DNA of 64,000 bases from Liolophura sinensis (lineage: Eukaryota; Mollusca; Polyplacophora; Chitonida; Chitonidae). The position numbers and the translations under genes are program-made. Below, piece after piece: positions 38,971 to 51,500 of this stretch (its first letter is position 1; every line of letters starts with the position of its first letter). The notes under the pieces were generated by a model. It ran no database searches. It was given only the letters and a program-made list of their open reading frames with translations, and had not been told where the DNA came from. Location of the stretch: the NCBI RefSeq assembly GCF_032854445.1, contig NC_088295.1:9287385-9351384 (forward strand). Direction: 5' to 3'.

Positions 38971-40302
38971 TTACCCTTTCCAAACCTTCTAATTCTTTAA
39001 ACACTGCTACTAATCAATGTGTCCAACTTAAAACATTTAAGCCTAAGCAGATTTTGTTAAGACGGCGCATAACACTAGGTTGTCTTTGTCCCAAGGGGAG
39101 ATTACCTATACGTCTATATAATGGTTGAGGAGAGATTAATCCACTTGAGCCAAATGATACTGATCAAAACTCTACGGTGGATTGCTGTGAAGTCAGTGAG
39201 TCTCGGTGGAGTCTGGCTTGTGCTTGTATTTACCTGCTGGTATGATCCGTTAATATCACCACTAATGGTTGAATGCACCCACATGGGGCGCTGATAAGTA
39301 TATGTTAAAAAGACTGCATTGTAGAAATCTTTTTCTGTGTTCTAAACATCAAAGATCGATTCCACAAAACTACTGTTTATTTTAGTCACAATTTAGAACA
39401 CCAGTATGTTAATATCTTTATGCCCCCACTTGTTCAGGCCATGACAGATGCATTAGGTGTAACGTTCGTTGTGTATTCACAATTTGGCATTTTGAACAAA
39501 TGTTAAAAGTTAACTTAGGTTAAACTTGGGTTTGTGGAATGAGCCTAAATCGTACTTGCACTGTACTACCAAAGGTCATGGCCTTTCTACCATCAGGTTG
39601 TTGCTGTGTACTCATTATATTCGTCACTGTTCTATTATGTGTTTATGTCTCTGTCAACCTCCAGTTTCTGTCCGAATATGGGACGTAATCCTGTTCTATG
39701 TCATTGTTGGGTGTATAATGAGGTATTCTGATCAATGCTCATTTGAGGTAATATCAGGCGAAATTGTGCTGTCAAGCAAAGACAGATTAAGTATTATCTT
39801 ATCCAGTAGAACTGTAAACGATATTTAGCTTGTGATAGGACCAAGGCTGTCCGTGTAATGATACAGATCAATAGGGACGCCCTTGCAAATGTTCACAAAA
39901 GGTGAAAACAAACCCAATGTGAGTTTTAGAGCTAATACAACAGTGACAACTGCACGTCGGATGAAAATCGGATAAAGGCGTAATATGGCTACCTACGGAA
40001 ATTATATGTCGTACATTACGTGGGAATATTATAAACAATTCCTCTCTCAGAACAGGCGTCTTATAATTAGATTTGACATATGCTAAATATGACAGATAAT
40101 CTTAGCAAAATCAAAAGGCCTTCATGTGATAGTGTCAAAGGGAAAGACTCCAGGGAAACAGGTCAGTTCTCATGGTAAACTCATACACACCTTGGAGCCG
40201 TCCATTACCAATATCCACACGGAAGCTGCCATATCTATTATAGCATCAGAATGTTAGCTCTTGTCATTTAATTATTCTGTTTTCATTCATAAATCAGAAG
40301 AC
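38971..40302. other. Intergenic stretch, no gene recognised
   Basis: The longest frame is 39526-39828 (100 codons), without a recognised domain. Confidence 0.5.
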
Positions 40303-40309
40303 TCATGGC
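40303..40309 (+). repeat. Left target-site duplication TCATGGC
   Basis: An exact 7-bp direct repeat of 43061-43067 that abuts the left end of the foldback element. It is not part of the inverted arms, which is what a target-site duplication should look like. Confidence 0.75.
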
Positions 40310-40854
40310 AGCTCGGTAAAGCTGGCATAAGATTCCAACACAACATTCAACACCATATTCGCCAGAATGCACCTCGTGCAGCTGCGAATATGGAGCTGAA
40401 AGTTGTGTTACGATCTTGTGCCAACTTTACTTTGTAACACAACATTCAGGTGGTTATGGGTACATATTGTACATGAATGCTACATGTATAATAGCGTGCT
40501 ATTTAGGTAGCTAAAAGTTCATCCAAAAAGACACAAATTTCATTCTTACCGCAAGCCTACAATGTTGGAAAAATAAGATATATTTTCACATTTCGAACGA
40601 TTTTATTGTATAAAATACCTCCTTTAAATAGGTGTCTTTTAAACTATAACTGGCCACAGAGGTGCATTTCTACGGTCAGTTGACATACAGTTCAAGTCCT
40701 AAAGGTGCGTTAGTGAATAAGGTTCATCAAGTTAGTAATTTGTGACAGTGTCAAAGGGCATTTCGTTTGCAAAATAACTGAAACTGTGCATGTATGTAAA
40801 TGTGCATAGTTGTGGTAAGGAAAGAAGGAGTCACAACAAAAGCATTGCAAGTCG

Positions 40855-41555
40855 CAGACGTCCAGTAATGGGCAATAAAGGACAGTATCTTGTTTAATCT
40901 TTATATTCAATGGCATCTTAGACCGTATCCAACATGCCTAGGTGTCAAAAATGCCCTCCAAAAATTCATTTCACAAGAAAGATACCTGACCAGTGCAAGT
41001 CGCTGACGCCCTGGAAAGGCAATTAAACGACAGTATGTTGTTCACTCGTAACATTGAACGCAATTTCAAACCGTCTCCAACCTGCTGTGGTGTCAAAAAT
41101 GTGTTCTCAAAAATGCCATTTGCTTAGTACAAAACAGGCTTTATAGGGTCACTTATAGGCTCAGAGAACATACAGTGCAAGCAGCAGACGCCCTGAAAAG
41201 GCGATTAAGCGACAGTATGGTGTCCATACGTCTTATTTACTGCCATCTTGGACCGTCTGCTACTTGCCACGGTGTCAAAAATGCCTTTTCAAAACAGTAA
41301 TTTGCTTAGTTCAAAACAGGCTTTATAAGGCCACTTACAGGCACAAAAAACATAAAATGCATGTCGCAGAAGCCATAGAAAGACGACAGTAAACGACAGT
41401 ATGGTGCTCATTCTTAATATATTTTGCCATTTTAGACTATCTACGCTACGGTGTCAAAAATGCTTTCTAAAAAATGCCAATCACTTAGTGTAAAACAGGG
41501 TTTATAGGGATACTTATAGGGTCACAAAACACACAGTCCACGTCGCAGATCTTCC
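40855..41555 (-). repeat. Left-arm array of about four ~180-bp units
   Basis: The landmarks 'GCAGACGCCCTGGAAAGGC' (and variants) and 'GGTGTCAAAAATG' alternate. The second occurs near 40946, 41089, 41272 and 41451, giving spacings of about 143, 183 and 179 bp. The first unit is shorter than the rest. The units diverge by perhaps 15-25 percent by eye. Confidence 0.85.
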
Positions 41556-41849
41556 TCGATCTAACAAACACTTGGGGAGTATGTATAGACCATATGCAGG
41601 ACCATTCAGTGTATTGCTATTCAAGCAGGGATAATACACAATATCAAAATCGAAGTTAAAGCTAGAAATGAAACAATATGCTTTAATAATTTCTGCATAT
41701 GGTCGTATTAACACGAGAACAGGTATAGCTCTGCCAAAAGTGAGGCACAATTTATAACCATCCGAATATCTAACACTGTTGAAAAATGGTTTCCCCAAAA
41801 TTCACATACATATTAAGAATGAACAACATACTGTCGTTTTATTGCCTTT

Positions 41850-42560
41850 CCAGGGCGTCTGTGATTTGCAGTGTATGTTTTCTGGCCAAATAAGTAGCCC
41901 TATAAATCCTCTTTTGAACTAAGGAAATGGCTGTTTGAAAAAACATTTTTGTCACCGTAGCCAGCAGCAGACGGTCTAAGATGGCATTAAATATTAAGAA
42001 TGAACAACATCCTGTCGTTTAATCGCCGTTCCAGGGCGTCTGCGACTTGTACTGTAGGCTTTGCGACCTTAAAAGTGACCATACATGTATACAGCCTGTT
42101 TTGAACTAAGCAAATTACTGTTTTGAGAAGGCATGTTTGACACGTAGCAGGTAGCAGACGGTCCAAGATGGCAGTAAATAAGACGTATGGACACCATACT
42201 GTCGCTTAATCGCCTTTTCAGGGCGTCTGCTGCTTGCACTGTATGTTCTCTGAGCCTATAAGTGACCCTATAAAGCCTGTTTTGTACTAAGCAAATGGCA
42301 TTTTTGAAAAGGTATGCTTGACAGCCTTGCAAGCAGCAGACGCCTAAGATGACATTAAATAAGAAGAATGTACAACATACTGCCGCTAAATCGCCTTTCC
42401 AGGGCGTCAGCGACTTGTACTGGTCAGGTATCTTTCTTGTGAAATGAATTTTTGGAGGGCATTTTTGACACCTAGGCATGTTGGATACGGTCTAAGATGA
42501 CATTGAATATAAAGATTAAACAAGATACTGTCCTTTATTGCCCATTACTGGACGTCTGCG
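41850..42560 (+). repeat. Right-arm array of about four ~180-bp units
   Basis: Mirror image of the left-arm array: 'CAGGGCGTCTGCGACTTG' and variants near 41853, 42033, 42222 and 42402, and 'CATTTTTGACACC'-type words near 41945, 42131, 42312 and 42458. The order of units is inverted relative to the left arm, so the whole array was duplicated as one inverted block and the units were not amplified independently in each arm. Confidence 0.85.
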
Positions 42561-43060
42561 ACTTGCAATGCTTCTGCTGTGACTCCTTCTTTCCTGACCA
42601 CAACTATGCACATTTACATACATGCACAGTTTCAATTATTTTGCAAACGAAATGCCCTTTGACACTGTCACAAATTACTAATTTGATGAACCTTATTCAC
42701 TAAAGCACCTTTAGGACTTGAACTGTATGTCAACTGACCGTAGAAATGCACCTCTATGGCCAGTTATAGTTTAAAAGACACCTATTTAAAGGAGGTATTT
42801 TATACAATAAAATCGTTCGAAATGTGAAAATATATCTTATTTTTCCAACATTGTAGGCTTGCGGTAAGAATGAAATTTGTGTCTTTTTGGATGAACTTTT
42901 AGCTACCTAAATAGCACGCTATTATACATGTAGCATTCATGTACAATATGTACCCATAACCATCTGATATGTTGTGGTACAAAGTGCTGCACGAGGTGCA
43001 TTCTGGCGAATATGGTGTTGAATGTTGTGTTGGAATTTTGTGCCAGCTTTACCGGGCTAT

Positions 43061-43067
43061 TCATGGC
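43061..43067 (+). repeat. Right target-site duplication TCATGGC
   Basis: Exact direct copy of 40303-40309, abutting the right end of the foldback element. Confidence 0.75.
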
Positions 43068-45421
43068 TTGGTGTTATGACGCCTTTTTCTCGTATGTACC
43101 ATGTCTTGGTAGTGTAAGCGATTTGTCATATTAGCTCTTCGCAAATTTACGCCTGTATGAAATCAGGTAAGTTCATGAATATGTTAAAAGGGGATGGACG
43201 AAACCTGGCTCATTAAACCTGCAACTCGTAGCTTTTTGTAGCCGTTCAAACTATTTCAATCAGCTTTACAAAGCTTGTTGGGTAAAGCATGGTTGTAGAA
43301 GAGATAGCGTTATCAGCTAATGACAGACCAATGTAGGCTGCCAGGTGAGCCCTGAATTTGCACCAAGGCTATAGTGCTGCACTCACTTTACTCTTAATTA
43401 CCCACATATTTTGCCAGGCCCAAGGGAACTGTCTAATTACGTGAATAGACGTCTACAGCGACCATCATATCTTTATCTGTGTAAATAAGCAAAAGTGTGG
43501 TATATGATGGCGCAGGAAAAGTTTTAAAGTTTTCGAGCTCAAAATTTAATGGCCAAGAAAAAAGTCGTTTTGTCATACGCTTGGGAACAGCAAAGCCCAC
43601 ATGGTGTAACGCTTAAGAGCGTAAACAGATACAAGACAACATTGGAGTAGACTAGCAAGGACCTAGTCCAATTTATTGTGCTTACGTGGGCGAGGGAGAG
43701 TCGTGACCTATGAAGTCTATGCAATATCGAGTGCAGACACCGACTGCATTAAACTTAGAAACTGTAGACTTTCCACTTACTTTAGGCCATACCGCGCGTG
43801 ACACAGTAAGACTTTGTATTGATGCATTGCTGGATTCATGTTTGGCTTATGTATACAATTGCCTAATCAAAACGTGCCTGGATTAAATTATTCTGTTAGC
43901 TGCATTGTAACACAGTAGCTAAGGAAGATGCTTAAACAACCATCTTGACATACTGAATAGAATGACTTGGGGACAAACTTTTCTGTCATTTCTGACACGT
44001 AGCAAAACACTGGCATGGCTTACCAGCGTAAAACTACTCCTGGGTTTCCAAGAATGGTGATATATACTTCAGTAGTTCTCTGTACTTGAATGGCTTCATC
44101 TTTGTCTCCACCCTTCATAGAAGCCGAAACTTATGCATTGTCTCCGGTGATACATAAAATCATACCTCAATCGCATTCTTTAAAAATGCGTTGAAAAATG
44201 TGAGTGATTTTCACGAAACCGTAGATGGAAACAAATGATCGCTATCATGTTACAGTTTAATATAAGTTCTGACGTCATCAGAAATGTCTGTGACAAAATG
44301 ATTTATTGGAACCTCTCTCTGACGTCCACGTCATTTGTAGTTCACAGAAGAGTAACCTTGCGATTTATTCTGAGCACTTTCGATTATTTATTCACATGAG
44401 GTGTATGTTACACAAAGGAACTGCGATAATATTACTCTTGTAAAACATTCGATGACTCTAGCAAAAACTGCGTAAGATGATTGCCAACCTTATCAAGTAT
44501 ACATCATCTGATTGATTTCTCTGCGGAATCGAAATAACAAAACTTGCAGACAAGCTTTTCGTGGGGAATGGAGACTCTGCCAATGGGCTTGTTGTTTTAG
44601 AGCGGTTTCGTGCTAAATTATCACATGGGGAGATCGGACTACGGGGGCATAGCGGCAAAGCTGCTGCTGGCTTTGTTGACAGCACTATTTAATCAATATG
44701 ACTCAGTGATATTCTTCCTCTACCTGTTTACTGGCTCATACTTGCTGCTGCTGTAGGATGTGTAAGAACACAGAGTTGAGTAAAGATCCCTGCTCTTCCA
44801 GTTCTTCAGCAGTTAGTCCTCCTCTTGCTCTGTGAGAGGGTATCTTTATATCGCCGTTGGAGCTAGCCACTCGCTGAACGCGCTCTTCGATGATTTTCAT
44901 AGAAGTATAGGTTGCGTAGAAGCGGTACGCCATCAACATGGTTTGATCCCTCGATCCCCGGGATACATGTAGGATTTTCCAGCTATTTTCAATCAGTGTT
45001 GGTTGGTGCTGCGTAACTCTCACTTTAACCTGTTACTCTGCTCTTTTCATTCCAGTCGGGGCCGCCAGCAATGGCCATGGGTGCCGGACATGCGTGCGGA
45101 CGTCGTGCTCTGAAGAGAGACACATTAAATTAATACAACTCTGCCATTCAACGGCTCAACTTACATCGGGAGGCAGATCGAGAAGGGTCATTGTATAAGG
45201 ATTATTTGTTTATTACGTGGAAATTAGCCCAAGACTCATGCCCAAGTATAGATTAAGTCGATTTCCTGAAAAATGCCTTAGAGCGAAGAAGTGGAGGTGT
45301 TATTCCATTTGCTGCAAGACTTGCCAGAGTCTCTCCAACCACACGGGATTTCGATAGCCATGGTTTATGGGCGCAAGCCTGTAATACTTTCTTCCATACT
45401 GTGATTTCCTATCCTCGAACC
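43068..45421. other. Upstream flank of the receptor gene; one minus-strand frame of unknown meaning
   Basis: No gene recognised on the plus strand and no clear core promoter. The minus-strand frame 44739-45023 (about 95 codons, no ATG start) reads segments such as GGLTAEELEEQGSLLNSVFL and ends in a short Gln run encoded by CAG/CAA codons. It looks more protein-like than most frames here and might be an exon of a gene on the other strand, but an in-frame stop lies just upstream, its acceptor would have a poor pyrimidine tract, and I recognise no family. The 5' untranslated part and promoter of the receptor gene must lie in or before the last few hundred bases, unless a non-coding exon lies further upstream. 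Confidence 0.3.
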
Positions 45422-45530
45422 ATGTTCTCGTTACCTTACTTTGTCCAGCTCAAGTTGGCCAGAGGAAGCCTGCTTGTTGTCACACTTCTTCTCCTCATCC
45501 TCCTCGTTAGGGACATTTCCACGGAATCAG
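45422..45530 (+). CDS. Receptor exon 1: start and signal peptide
   Basis: Encodes residues 1-36 plus the first base of codon 37. ATG sits in the context AACCATGT. The run of Leu/Val/Ile at residues 17-29 (VVTLLLLILLV) is a signal-peptide core, followed by a polar stretch suited to cleavage. Donor GTAAGG at 45531. The next exon continues in the same phase with the mature N-terminus, which supports this exon. A further upstream non-coding exon cannot be excluded. Confidence 0.82.
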
Positions 45531-48500
45531 GTAAGGCTATTACCATGTGATATACACGCGTATACGTACGGAATAATCCAAATTTCTCTGTCACAGAGGC
45601 TTTATATCCGTTTATGTGTATAATTTTCTTTTTCAAAAATCTGCATTTAAACCGTCACCATCATATGTTCTTTATTCATTAAAAATTGTGCAAATAGTTA
45701 ACGGATTGTTTAAATATGATTTGTTTACTTGTTGTCATTGAATGAAATTGTTGTATTGTTGACGGTGAAATATTTCATCACCAACAGGGATATCCGCAAA
45801 CCATAGCGTTTGTCTTCGGAGAGGTTTTCCCATTACCGTTGGTCATAGGCACGCTTATCCATATATGTTGTGAAATGCACACGTATCCAGAAGACCAGAA
45901 CGATATTGCCAATTTGCCATTGCCTAGGGTCACGTGTAGACATGAGAGGCCGTTGATCGCAATAGCTTCGTCTAGTAATTTCCTCCCGTGTTCATTTGTA
46001 TTTATACCGTATAGTTCACCTCTAAACACAGGCCATTCCCCAACTGGTTCGTTCACATGGCATCGCGGCACGGTCCCAGCTCCCCCCAGATTCCATGGCT
46101 AAACCTCAATGGCTTTGAATCAGGGGATAATGTAGTGCTAACACAAAGTAATCACAGTTTTACTTCTATCGTAATTGTATCTGCGCTGACTTAATGTGTC
46201 CCTTTAGCCAAAACATTTCTGTAATTTCCTCCTCGGGCTTATATAATACCCGCTTTGGCGAGACCGTCCAGAGCACGCTTGGAATATTCCCAATGCCCCA
46301 CATGGTACAGCGCGACGCTTGGGTTCTGCAAAAGCACGATCCAACTCACATCTTTTTAACTGAGTGACAGTGTGCGTTTACTGTGATGAAGTGTATGAAG
46401 TTAAATCTTGTAATTTTCTACACCAGATTGATTTGGAAGGCTATTCGTATAACAATTACGCGATGCTTTTGGCACAGACCATGTTGTTGAAAGAATGCTC
46501 AAAGGGCTGATTCAGTCATTTAAAAGTTTAGTGTTATCTGTTATCACTTACAGAGTGAAAGTATATTTGATCAAACGAATGTTCTCAAGGGAAGTACAGT
46601 GAGAAATCGTATAACTCTTTCACGTGGGGGGATCACTGACTCGTTTGGAAATAGATATCCTCATTATTGGTGGTGCGTTATGTAAATAAAAAAATCTATA
46701 ATACGTAAAATATGATACACCCATTCACAAATACCATGTTGTTGTAAAGCTATTAAGTCAGGATAGTGGTGCGAACTGGTGAAGTAAATTTACCTTGTCA
46801 GGACTACATATCTAGACCGTTGCACTAACATTGGCCACAGGCGTATTGAGGCTGCATGTATGCTGCATCCTTTCTGCGTGCCTCTCTCTTGCACTGGTTA
46901 CTTCAATTTGTGTGACGAATTTGTCTGAATAACTATCAATCCAGCTTTAGTCGCCAATGTATTAGCAGCTTACCCGGCATGGCCAGATAATTTGGTGACC
47001 TTGTAGAATTTAAGTAAAGCGGCTCTGATGAGAAGGTTTTGCACTGTGCCTGTGGTCATTTAGCAAATCGGGCTGAATCCTGATGGGCTTCGCAATACAC
47101 GGTGACAGTGGGTGTTCATACCCCAGTGGCTTACCGCCAAATAGCCGGCGTTATAGGATATATATTGATTATCGCTTCTGCCATCTACAGCCTGATTGTA
47201 TGCACTTGTCTTGGCACACGCCAACACTGCAGTAAAGATAGTTCGGGTTCAGCGATTTGTACCAGCAGTGTTCTGAATCAACACTGCCGAAATATTCTCA
47301 CAACATCCCCTGCACATGGTAACGTGATTCTATACTTGTACTAGCCTCGTTGAAACACCTATATCCTTACCCTTACCCTACGTCAGGCTTGGGTAATATG
47401 AGAGGTTTCAAGCGCTCTAATGACTGGATCTCCCAAGACAAGTGCTGTGGAACTATTAACGCGGGCATTTCAACGTCAGAGCATATCATAATATAATCAT
47501 AGTGACTGTTTGAGCTGTCTTAGCATCTTCGCTCTGCATGTATCATTTTTCCTGTTTTGTGTAGAAAACATTGCTCGGTGTTGGCCTCGCCCTGCACTAC
47601 TTGTGTTCGCGGCAACATCGGAATAGGTTAATGATCAGATCAGCTGCTGTTGTTGTAAAGATCAAGGATAAATGCAGGTACCTTGATTAGTCGTATGCGG
47701 TACGGGATCTGCTTTATTTCAGCATGAATTTTTACTTAGTATCTAGAGGGATCATTATAAAATCTAAAAATCTATACATGTTCCGGGGACAGATCGCCAG
47801 CTTGTCATTAAACGCTTCCTTTATCTGGAGGTTCTAGTGATACGAACACGTGTTAGAGTCTGTATGAGCATTAGTTACACTGTAAAGACTAACGATGTTA
47901 ACAATAAACACATGGAGTCAGGGAAACATTACTCGCTTTATGTATGCTAACAAACACTTCCACTATACATATATAGTAACTGGAATATCACTCAGATATG
48001 ACGAACTCGCAGTACATACATTTATAAAGATTTCATTACGCTATCGCAAGGAGTGTACTCTTGAATTATTGCGCCTTATGCATTCTTTTGTTGTGTTAAA
48101 ATACGTCAAATGACAAATATGTTATTTATAAAACTTTAAGTTATACAAGATACGTAGAGCAATCGGAGAGACAACAGTGACGCGTTTGAAATCCCCAACC
48201 TGAAACCTGAGTGTTATGCTGAGAGATAGCGGCCTCCGTGGCCGAACACTTAGCGTACCAGCGCTTCGCAACGTGACATGCAATGACCATGAACGTCGTC
48301 GTATAAGCAGCAATCAAATAAATAAATCGTTCTCTGAGCCAATGTAGAAAGGTAAAAATTGCGAAAAAAACAAGATGAGTGTACAAAACATTCCGAGGTG
48401 ATGGGTTGAATTGCCTCCTTGGCTCTTATATCCCGGAGAATGCCTGAATGACCCTCGTTATGTATGTGCGTGTAATGTCATAAGTGCCCTCATTTGGGGG

Positions 48501-51500
48501 CATTTGGAATCGCCATTCGAGATAACAACAACCTTATTTATGAATGTTTGTGCATCTTATACCTTTTATCAGCATATGGCATCTGTACTCTAAAAGAGGA
48601 CGTCCATATTGACATGGCCTGGCTTTCAAAGCGCCCATTGAACTAGGCCAAATGCTTGTGTCACCCAGTCATACTGAAATTTTTGCTTATAATTCAGCAC
48701 GTCATTACGATATTCCATCACTAGCGATGAACATTATCAAAATCCATATTCGCACACGAGTGTTAAATCCTTTTACATTATGTTGACTTATAAATTTTCA
48801 CTTTGATGCAGAAGGAAACAATGTGGAGTACAGCAAGGAATCATTTACCGTGGGCTGCACCAGGCCTCTATGTACGAGACTGACTCGTATTTATGAGGTG
48901 ACGGATTGTTTGGTATCGAGCAGCCGACTTGGCACGGAACTCTCGCCTCTCGTTGATCTTTCCTCGTCAGCTATCACCGGATTTCACAGAATCAGGCAGG
49001 ATGGAATCTAACAAAACATGAAGTCATAGTCACAAAAGCACACTTTTCTTCGGGCCTTCGAGTGATTTGAAGAATCTATGGGCGCCAAATCTATCTTCCT
49101 CTAGAAGATGTGCCGGAAATTAATTCCTTGACATGCTCACCTATCGTTGGCTCCACAAGCGTAAATCCTGTGCGTGCCAAACATATAAATAGCAGATGTA
49201 AATTCGTCTTCCTTCTCTATCATATGCTCATTAGCAAACAGTAGTTTCGAAAAAAGGCACCTCTGTATTTGCATAAAAAATCTCCCCATAGTGCGAGTAC
49301 ATAAAAAGTGTGAGAAACACAAGTGTACTTTTGTCGGCTTGGTGAGAAGAGCACAATGCTGTGCGATTTTTCATGCTGTCCGCCAGTAAAAACAAAAGCT
49401 ACAATTTACTATGTCAGCTTGATCTTTTCTAGAAAGGTTAATTTTCCACTCGGTCGATCTTGTGAGAGAAATGCAGCGAACCGGAAGCTGTTGTGCAAAC
49501 CCAGCCAGTTACGTGTAAACAGATAAGCTTGTGGTGAAGAAGAGCGGAGGGCATGGCGGAGCCGAAGAGCCTGGCTAATGCTACCTCCTCTTTGTGTCAT
49601 TTGGATTCACTGATGCCACCGTCTCTCACCTGTTTTTGTTGTTTTGGTTAATGGCTGGTCTGCAGGAAATCGACCGAACCAATCGTCACGGCCTCCCATC
49701 TCCAGTTCACGCTAATGATTTAGAGGAGTGTTCCGGGAACAGGGGAGATTTTTTTTGGTCGCTGATGGTCCACAAAGATCAGGACATACCTAACTCCACA
49801 GACGCCTCCTGAAGTTCACATGCGGTGGCAAACAAAACATCCATTCGATATCAACACTTCTCCAAAAACATTCCACATGCATGTTTTTGATTGTGTCCAT
49901 TATGTGTGCGTCATCTTCTGGAATAACATCATAATTATGAGTGTCATAATACAGAGGAATGTTTTAAGCTACACCACCCAGTTTCTTCTTCATTACACGT
50001 AACCGTTAGTGATCAATAGCCGTGTTGAAATATGTCAGCATAATTCCCCATTTAACTTACAGATCCTAGATTTTTCTCAAACTAATGAAACAAATTTGTA
50101 ACAGATTTTCGTTTGAATCCAGATTCTTGTTCCAGGTTACTCTCGCTCCAGTATGCTTTGTCAATTAGCTCTATGGCATGGACGATGTGTACAAGAATTA
50201 AATTTCCTTTGAAGTTGCTCTGCCTTGTTCTTGTAGATTCCTTTGGTGGGAAAGGCTTCAACGAAACCGTATCCCGGGAGAAAGTCCTGATTAAGAACCT
50301 GTTGGATCGATACGCCAAGTACGGTCGAGTGGGGCGACCATTAGCCAACACCTCGGACTACATAGGGGTAGAGTTTGCCCTAAGCTTAATACAGGTCATT
50401 AATTTGGATGAGAAAGACCAAGTGCTTACCATAAGTGTGTGGTATCAATACGTAAGTGTAGGCAATTATTTTCTTTCCTTTTTTCATAAAACCCTCGGTT
50501 TGTAATTTACATGTCTCTGAAAACAACGGTAAGGACAAACGTAATCGGGGCATGAGATGTTGAGCGTTGTGAACCACAAGGCTGTGGGATATGCTGGAGT
50601 AGAGGTGCAAACCTGAAAGATGAGGTGTTTTTTTTTGGCTACCGAGCCTGGTAATATGACACAACCCTGCGCTCAGCGCCGTGGTTAAGGATTGATCGTG
50701 GAAGCCCATGGCCCAATACCCGTCAGCCAGAATATGTTTGGACAAAGACTTCTGACTACATCTTTAGAAATGGTGTATCTGAGTGTAAAAACTCCTAGCT
50801 TCAAGCTCCAGTTGCTATTCATCGTAAATCTGAGGTCGGGGATAAAACATATATTTCCCCAGTATGCCTTGGAATTCCATTGTAACCCCCAACTGCCTAC
50901 GCCTGCCCAGTTAAAGACTACCTTTCAATCCTCTAGCTTTTTCCACATTTCAGATTGAAGACGGTTTGTCTCCAAAATGTTTTATTGACTGTCATTTAAG
51001 TCTAGCTATCACATTTCGTGCCAAGCGTTTACGTGTCCTGATCGAATGACATTTCTCCCGCAAATAATCAATGACTTTCCGTGGACGTGATTTTTCCCAA
51101 TAAAAGGGCAGAATCCCTCTCATTTTTTTTATCTCGGCTTTCCTTTCTTGTGCCATATCCAAGAACCAGTTTGCCATAGCTTTTTATTACCAGGGTCAGA
51201 TTATCTGTTTTCTTGCGTTGACAGACCTGGAAGGACGTGTTACTAAAATGGGACCCTAAAGATTATGACAACATCCAAGATGTTCGGGTACCTTCCAATA
51301 AAATATGGATCCCCGACATTGTACTGTACAATTTGTAAGTATCGTCTGCTGGCTTTTGTCACCTAGTTGTTAATTCCTAGGGAGAACGAAGGCTGAAATG
51401 AATGTAAACATTCGCAACCACATTATTTATTTTGAATAAACATTTACTTTCTAGCAAATACTTCATAGCACTCAGGCACTCACAAAATTTGTCAATAGAT

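Larger units (their letters stand above)
40310..43060. mobile_element. Foldback-type transposable element, about 2.75 kb, with long compound inverted repeats
   Basis: The left arm (from 40310) and the right arm (to 43060) are reverse complements for more than 1.2 kb each. Examples: the outer ends AGCTCGGTAAAGCTGGCA and the complement of TGCCAGCTTTACCGGGCTAT; the blocks 40339-40382 and 42990-43030; and 40710-40916 versus 42497-42703, whose translations differ at only about four of 68 positions. Inside each arm are about four ~180-bp direct units (listed separately). The two arms flank a unique core of about 250-300 bp (about 41555-41850). Exact TCATGGC direct repeats lie immediately outside both ends. 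No transposase-like frame is present; the open frames 40710-40916, 41514-41798, 42069-42479 and 42497-42703 follow the repeats. This architecture is that of a foldback or long-inverted-repeat non-autonomous DNA transposon. The superfamily is not determined; a 7-bp duplication does not fit the commonest animal superfamilies neatly. Confidence 0.9.

Noticed and set aside
40710-40916. Pair of nearly identical 68-codon frames with 42497-42703
   Set aside because: The similarity comes from the inverted arms of the foldback element. The nucleotide match continues far outside the frames.
42069-42479. 136-codon minus-strand frame, longest outside the receptor exons and the first recombinase frame
   Set aside because: It runs through the ~180-bp units of the foldback right arm and its parts repeat within the arm; no transposase motif.
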